Assembly (NCBI GenBank): GCA_028564705.1
Contig: JAPXFQ010001533.1
Location: 434,001 to 498,000, forward strand
Length of the DNA stretch: 64,000 nt
Source: Apricaphanius iberus
Taxonomy: Eukaryota > Chordata > Actinopteri > Cyprinodontiformes > Aphaniidae
Direction: 5' to 3'
A program made the position numbers and the translations under genes. Below the pieces are notes generated by a model. It was not told the origin of the DNA. It saw only the letters and a program-made list of their open reading frames with translations, and ran no database searches. Of the stretch, positions 58,642 through 64,000 are shown piece by piece. Position 1 is the stretch's first letter, and each line of letters starts with the position of its first letter.

Positions 58642-59860
58642 CTACTAGTCAACTACTAACTAGTGAGCCATGTTTGTATGAACTAGTTAACTAGTGAGGG
58701 TAAAAAATGCACACTAGTTAACTAGTGGTAGCCAAAATATGCACACTAGTTAACTAATTAACATAATTTTGGCTTCACTTTTTACCTAGTGTGAGTCAGA
58801 AATGTCCACTAGTTCACTAGTGAAGGACAAAAATGCATAATATATAGATAGATAGTTAACTAGTGACAGCCAAAAACGTGCACAAGTTTACTAGTTAAGG
58901 CATAACTCCTCACTAGTTAACTAGTTGGAGTTGGTCAATGTCATTAGTTAACTAGTGAACCATAAATGGCTTGCTAGAAAGCTAGGTGATGGCAGCAGGC
59001 TCACTAGTTAACTAGTTGATCCATCCTACGTCCAAAATAGTTAACTAGTGACGTCATAAATGCATACTAGTAAACTATTTCAAGCGTAAAATTCACACTA
59101 GTCAGCTAGTGGTGAAGAATTCTAATTAGGAGGCAGATAATTCTTGAAATTGAGGCTTTCTATAAGATCTTTATGTCCAACTAAAATATGACAATCAGTC
59201 AGAGCACAGAATTTCACAAAATCCCACCCAAAACATTTGCATGTGGAACACAAGTTAACATGCTGGCCGAAGGACCTTTAGATAATAAAATAGTAGCTTC
59301 AGTCTGACACTTACATGTAAACTAGTGAAGGCAGAACTGCTCACTAGTTAACTAGTGAAGACACAAATGCCCACTAGTTAACTAATGAGGTCTAAAAAGT
59401 GTCATTAGTTTAGTAGTGTGCATCAAAACGCCCAGTAGTGAACTAGTGATGGTAATTTACATTCAACTAGTTAACTAGTGAGGTGTAAAGTGTCACTAGT
59501 TTACTAGTGTGCCCCAAAACACCCACTAATTAACTAGTGAAGGCCATTTCAGCCCCACTAGTTAACTAGTGAGATGCCAAAATGGTCACTTGTTAACATG
59601 TAAAGGCAAAAGTACGGACTCATTTGTTATCTAGTGAACATATCTACATTATTATGTTTTTCAGTAGCTTATAGAGGGCAAATTGAGCCTAAAATGTTAG
59701 CCAGGGAAGACCAAACACTGTCCATAGTGAACTAGCTGGAGAAAAATGCACTTCACACTAGTGGACTAGTGGAATTTGAATAAATATATAAACGGATGGC
59801 ATTTTGTGCCACTACTTAACTAGTGGCACCGCAACACTGGCCACTAGTTTACTAGTGCAG
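58612..59860. repeat. Palindromic minisatellite, ~31-bp period, core ACTAGTTAACTAGT
   Basis: The 14-bp perfect palindrome ACTAGTTAACTAGT occurs exactly eight times (starts 58,620; 58,682; 58,713; 58,912; 59,003; 59,343; 59,466; 59,557). It occurs with one mismatch nine more times (58,745; 58,808; 58,943; 59,036; 59,373; 59,495; 59,525; 59,811; 59,843), plus several weaker copies. Neighbouring copies sit 29-32 bp apart, or at multiples. Linkers are A-rich on one strand, often GAGGNNAAAAATGC-like. The core joins two SpeI sites through an HpaI site. Two gaps (about 59,111-59,300 and 59,590-59,740) lack good copies. The linkers vary more than the cores. Confidence 0.9.
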
Positions 59861-60049
59861 AATGTTGCACTTGCATGCAATTAAAGAAGGCAGAACAAGG
59901 ATGTTGATTGGTCAATTTAGGACTCAGAAACCTAGAAAACATGGCTGACTTTGTCCAGGCTGTTCTAAGAGCAAATCTTATGAACTAAGATTGTTTGAGC
60001 ATAGAAACATGTTTTGGTAACATTTGTCGTACATTTGAAATAGGGCGAT
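59861..60049. other. Spacer before the LINE reading frame
   Basis: May include the 5' untranslated part of the following L2 element; its true 5' end cannot be placed. Confidence 0.35.
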
Positions 60050-60154
60050 TAGACGTGGTTTACTAAACATAAGATCCCTCTCCTCAAAGACTTTATTAGT
60101 AAATGACTTGATATGTGATAATAAAATTGATCTATTTTGCCTATCAGAAACCTG
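60050..60154 (+). pseudogene. L2 endonuclease, N-terminal piece
   Basis: Reads [20 protein letters not shown], then [13 protein letters not shown]. These are the first conserved blocks of the L2 apurinic-type endonuclease, including the catalytic Glu in the SET(W) motif. The frame is interrupted at 60,154 by the inserted retroposon and continues after 61,593 (W-L-Q-Q-D-D). No start codon was identified. Confidence 0.8.
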
Positions 60155-61585
60155 TTTTTTTTTTGTTTTTTTTTACGTGTCCTGTCTAGCAGTATGCTAC
60201 TCAGAATTGGTCTCTGAGTACCAAGTACAAGCCCAACAGTTTTACTTTCCCAAGCAGAGTATTACAGCTTCGCTGTAGTACGCCACTAGATGTATATGTA
60301 TGAAAAATCTTTATTATTGATTACTGTGGGTTCAATTTCCTGACGTCATGGACACTAAACCGAGACAACAAGGGAGAAAGGAAGAAGGTAAAGAAAAGAA
60401 ACCGGAGCAGCAGAGGCGCGAACCGACGACACAAGACAGGGAGGCAAACAAAGAACACAAGAAACCATCCCAGTCCTCCACCTCTGCCGGACGGCAGAGA
60501 AACAGTAATACAAAACAAAAACAACAAACTGTACAGAACCAAACCAATAGTTCGGATCTAGTAGAATAAACTAAGAATTACACATTCATTACACACAAGC
60601 ATGGATAAATGAACATAATACAAATGTTTCTGGTAAGCTCCTGTGAACAACTAACTAATGATGATAAACTCAGCTTAAGATATGTCCGTCCACACCAATG
60701 TCCCCACACCTATGTGTGTGCGAGCATGCAGGTCTGAATAAGGTTTCCCCATGCAAGTGATTGATAGCTGGTGTAAGGAACCGTCAATCCGTCCTACAGG
60801 AATCGACACAGACATGGAGGAGGCAAGAGATGTATGCATCCAGGGTCCCACAGAGTACAGAGGCCACAGGCGGATCAGCGCAGGGTCGATCACCCACCAA
60901 GAGAGGAACAGATGGAAGCCCCAGGGGAACACCCACCAGCCGCAATGCTGGGGCCCGAGAGATCGCAGTGACGAGCCCACGGGCTCCGCAGGAAACCGGC
61001 TACGCCAGGGTGGGCCCGGATCAGGACCCGGAGGCCACGGGGACCAGGGGCACCCCGCCCACCAGCGGGGCCCCAACCAGGGACCAGCAGACAAGGGCCC
61101 CCCGCCGCTGCCGCAGGCAAGGGGGATCCGCAGCCAACCAACGGACAACACACGCCACCGCCCCCCGGACCAATACCCATCGCCAACAGCCCGGCCCGCC
61201 CCAACACACCCACACGCCAGGGAGCCACAGCAAGAGCCACAGCGAATGTACGCCCTCCCCAGGCCGCGCCCAGCCGGCACCTGGACATCCAGATCTTCCA
61301 GCTCCTGGGTCCAGATCCCACCCCACGCAGGGCGCCAAGATCAGGGGCCCAGCCAATGCCGGACAGCCCCCCCCAGATGAACCGACCAGCCAGCAGAAGT
61401 CCTGGAACCAGCAGAAGGCCTGGGCGCCAGGCACGGTCCCCCCCGATCCACCGGACGGCACCAACCTACTCTACAACCCTGGCACCCCCATAAGAGGTGC
61501 CCCAGTCAATCCAAGGAGGACGTCGGCCCGAAACAGCGGCCGCCCGACACACCGGACCACCCAGGACCCGCCAGACATGCACCAG
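60155..61585 (-). mobile_element. 1.43-kb GC-rich retroposon inside the L2 ORF
   Basis: Flanked by GAAACCTG (60,147-60,154 and 61,586-61,593). At its left edge is a T-rich run (about 60,155-60,174), the poly(A) tail of a minus-strand insert. Removing insert plus one duplication restores the L2 frame exactly across the SETW motif. Read on the minus strand, the first 0.85 kb (61,585-60,740) is extremely G- and C-rich. The remainder is ordinary and has an AATAAA at 60,315-60,310, about 140 bp before the tail. It has long frames on both strands (up to about 200 codons) but no recognised domain. It looks like a non-autonomous retroposon or a retrocopy of a non-coding RNA. Confidence 0.8.
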
Positions 61586-62794
61586 GAAACCTGGTTGCAG
61601 CAGGATGATTTTGTAAATATAAATGAGTCAACTCCTTCCATTTATCAAAATGTTCACATTCCTAGAAGTACTGGGCGAGGAGGAGGAGTTGCAACCATCT
61701 TTCATTCAGATTTGCAAATTCACCCTAGAACAATTATTAGGTACATCTCTACTGAACATCTAATGCATAGTTTTCCTCATCCAAGCCCACCAGGCCCTTA
61801 CTCTCAATTCTTGGACCAGATCTCAGATTTTTTATCTGATTTAGTTTTAAACACTGATCAGGTAATTATAATAGGGGATTTCAATATTCACATGGACATT
61901 GAAAGTGATAGCTTAACTGCAGCCTTTAATATTATCTTAGACTCAATTGGCTTTACTCAGAAAGTGAAGGGACCCACACACTCTGGTCAACACACTTTAG
62001 ACATTGTACTGACATACGGCATTGAGTGTGATGAACTAATAGTCCTCCCACATAACCCAGTCCTATCTGACCATTTTTTGATAACCTTTGAATTTACTTT
62101 ACTCAACGTTCCAAAATCTGAAAGAAAATTTCATTACAGTAGAACTTTATCAGACAATGCTGTAACAAGTTTTAAAGAATCTGTTCCATTCTTGTTTCCG
62201 TATGTGTCTCAGAATACCACAGTGGATGGCAGTAATTCCAACACTAACCCTTCAGAAATTGATGGTCTGGTTCAAAGTATTACTTCCTCACTGCGTTTGG
62301 CACTAGACAGTGTAGCCCCCTTAAAAAAGAAGGTAATCAGCCATAGGAGGTTGGCTCCCTGGTTTAGTGCAGAGTTGCGTACTTTAAAGCAGAATACTAG
62401 GAAACTGGAGAGAAAATGGCGCTCTACACACTTAAATGATTCCTTTCTAACCTGGAAAAATAGTCTACTACTTTATAAAAACGCCCTTCGACAAGCTAGA
62501 ACAGCATATTTCTCATCATTAATAGAGGTAAATAAAAACAATCCTAGGTTTCTTTTTAGTACAGTTGCCAAACTTACACAGAGTCATAGCTCTGTTGAGC
62601 CAACTATTCCCCCTTCTCTCAGTAGTGATGACTTTATGGGATTCTTCATAAGTAAAATAAATTCTATAAAAAATAAAATCATTGGCATTCTCCCAAACAT
62701 GACTAACTCTCTCTCAGTAAATGAGGCAGTATCAGAGAGAACTGTAGAACCATGTTTATGTCTGTACCTTTTTGATTCTGTTGAATTCTGTTGA
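61586..62794 (+). pseudogene. L2 endonuclease C-terminal part and linker
   Basis: Continues the endonuclease after the insert: TGRGGGVATIFHSDL, then VIIIGDFNIHMD (GDFN motif), GPTHSGQHTLDIVLTYG and VLSDHFLITFEF (the SDH active-site motif), all intact in one frame. A basic linker leads towards the reverse transcriptase (LAPWFSAELRTLKQNTRKLE, RQARTAYFSSLI). At 62,775-62,794 the ten bases ATTCTGTTGA are duplicated in tandem, shifting the frame and giving a premature stop just after. An apparent long ORF starting at 60,761 joins insert sequence to this L2 piece and is not a real protein. Confidence 0.85.
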
Positions 62795-63248
62795 ATTATC
62801 ACAAATATTAGCTTCATCTAAACCCCCAACTTGTATGTTAGACCCAATACCAACCAAATTATTTAAGGAAGTGTTCCCTCTGGTTACTGGCCCTATTCTA
62901 GACATGATGAATCTATCTTTAATAAATGGATATGTGCCTCAGGAATTTAAGGTTGCTGTAATTAAACCTTTACTTAAGAAACCCTCCCTGGATCAAGATG
63001 ATTTAGCTAACTACAGACCTATATCTAACCTTCCTTTCTTATCCAAAATTCTTGAGAAAATAGTTGCTAATCAAGTATGTGAGCATCTAAACAGCAACAA
63101 CCTGTTTGAGGAATTTCAGTCAGGTTTTAGAGCTCATCATAGCACTGAAACAGCACTGGTAAAAGTTACTAATGATATTCTAATGGCCTCAGATAATGGA
63201 TTTGTGACTGTTCTGGTCTTGTTATATCTCAGTGCTGCTGAGATATAA
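62795..63248 (+). pseudogene. L2 reverse transcriptase, fingers
   Basis: In the frame shifted by the 10-bp duplication it encodes [54 protein letters not shown] and [20 protein letters not shown], the conserved L2 blocks leading to motif A. At motif A it reads [10 protein letters not shown] and stops, where the family has a catalytic Asp in place of Tyr and continues into SAAFDTIDH. Sequence for the rest of motif A and the following segment is deleted at about 63,238-63,250. The enzyme is therefore dead. Confidence 0.85.
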
Positions 63249-63470
63249 TCTGTCCGCCAGATTCCGGGTTGTTCATGTTAATGATGAATCTTCTTCACAC
63301 TCAAGGGTTACTTGTGGAGTGCCACAGGCTTTGTGCTTGGACCGATTCTCTTTACTATATATATGCTTCCAATTGGTAAAATAATTAGACAACATGGAAT
63401 GAATTTCCACAGTTTTGCTGATGATACACAATTATATTTATCCATAAAACCTGATTAAACCGATCAGTTA
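63249..63470 (+). pseudogene. L2 reverse transcriptase, palm remainder
   Basis: After the deletion, fragments resume in different frames: VTCGVPQ at about 63,310-63,330, then, after a one-base type frameshift, a region matching [15 protein letters not shown]. An intact motif C follows, [11 protein letters not shown] with FADD at 63,414-63,425. A TAA stop follows at about 63,455. Confidence 0.75.
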
Positions 63471-63484
63471 GGCAGATTACAAGC

Positions 63485-64000
63485 ATGCCTCGAAGACATA
63501 AAACATGTATGACTCTGAAATTTCTACTTTTAAATTCAGACAAGACAGAAGTTGTTGTCTTTGGACAAGAACCTTTAAAAAGTAAACTGCTAAACCCATC
63601 ACTTCATCTGGATGGCATTAATTTGGCCTCTGGTAATAATGTAAAGAACCTTGGTGTAATTTTTGACCAAGACATGACATTTAAATCCCATATTGAAAAC
63701 GTTTCTAAGATTTCTTTCTTTCATCTCTGGAATATTGCTCAAATTAAAAACCTCCTGTCCAGCAGTGATGCAGAGAAACTAGTCCATGCATTTGTTATTT
63801 CAAGGCTGGACTACTGTAATTCCTTATTATCAGGAAGTCCACAAAATGCAATTAAAAGATTTCAGTTGATCTAAAATGCTGCAGCAAAAGTTTTTATGAA
63901 TATTAAAAAGAGATTTATCCTGTTTTGGCTTTTCTCCATTGGCTCCCTGTTTAATCCAGAATAGAGTTTAAGATCATCTTCCATACTTGTAAAGCCCTTA
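63485..64000 (+). pseudogene. L2 post-RT domain, partial
   Basis: Encodes LLLNSDKTEVVVFGQEPLKS, NVKNLGVIFDQDMTFKSHIE, SDAEKLVHAFVISRLDYCNS and LLSGSPQNAIKRFQLI. A stop (TAA at 63,872-63,874, after QLI) sits where the family continues QNAAAKV, and the following bases still encode NAAAKVFMNIKK. The window ends before the C-terminus. The same blocks exist in degraded form at 12,061-12,378 on the minus strand. Confidence 0.8.

Larger units (their letters stand above)
60050..64000 (+). mobile_element. L2-clade LINE, interrupted, runs off the window
   Basis: A long L2-type non-LTR retrotransposon in plus orientation. Pieces in order: endonuclease start (60,050-60,154), a foreign 1.43-kb retroposon (60,155-61,585), the rest of the endonuclease and linker (61,586-62,794), reverse transcriptase fingers (62,790-63,248), RT palm remainder (63,290-63,459) and the post-RT domain (63,485 to the end). 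Inactivating lesions are listed with the individual pieces. The 3' UTR lies beyond the window. Codons are far better preserved than in the L2 at 12,061-13,560, so this copy is much younger. Confidence 0.85.

Noticed and set aside
58612..59860. CRISPR-like array
   Set aside because: Regular short palindromic repeats, but the genome is clearly vertebrate, spacers are related to each other, and the units are a degenerate tandem repeat.
60675..61280. About 200-codon frames on both strands of the GC-rich retroposon
   Set aside because: Very GC-rich DNA has few stop codons in any frame; overlapping frames on both strands and low-complexity Gly/Arg/Pro translations indicate composition rather than a gene.

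Overview
The window looks like AT-rich, non-genic chromosomal DNA of a teleost fish. I find no host protein-coding exon with a recognisable domain, and no tRNA, CRISPR array or bacterial-type operon. The teleost call rests on the transposon mix: L2-clade LINEs, a Penelope-like element with a GIY-YIG tail, Tc1 and hAT remnants, tRNA-derived SINEs with fish-type bodies, and retroposon tails ending in AAATTGCCTTGCCTTGC.

Layout. Bases 1-11,300 are mostly low-complexity single-copy sequence. They hold a hAT-like MITE, a tRNA-derived SINE, and a striking 83-bp inverted repeat of Penelope-type termini carrying a hammerhead-ribozyme-like core. Bases 11,330-13,560 are a nested wreck: a Tc1 transposase pseudogene cut by a hAT-type fragment, then an antisense L2 fragment. 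Bases 13,600-23,110 carry MITEs, three related retroposon tails, an (AT)n tract and a Penelope GIY-YIG remnant. Bases 23,110-31,590 are mostly unique.

Bases 32,318-42,259 are a three-level nest. A roughly 1.1-kb element with 34-bp inverted ends contains a tRNA-like SINE head. That head is split by a 5'-truncated LINE-tail retroposon carrying an antisense 28S rDNA segment, with an (AA)TATACAGG target duplication. The outer element is also split by a 7.6-kb LTR element on the minus strand with 530-bp LTRs, a CTGG duplication, a tRNA-Trp-like primer site and a polypurine tract, but no recognisable gag, pol or env.

Bases 42,260-57,200 are mostly unique, with candidate conserved non-coding blocks, a complete hAT-type MITE (46,031-46,619), and a SINE split by another MITE (50,130-50,905).

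Bases 57,200-64,000 are again element-dense: a SINE, a LINE endonuclease fragment cut by a Tc1 derivative, a Harbinger-like fragment, a 1.25-kb minisatellite built on the 14-bp palindrome ACTAGTTAACTAGT, and a long L2 LINE that leaves the window. The L2 reading frame is split by a 1.43-kb GC-rich retroposon flanked by GAAACCTG duplications.

Nothing here forms a pathway. The parts are related by insertion history, which target duplications and interrupted elements allow to be ordered. All family names come from recognition of motifs, without any database search.
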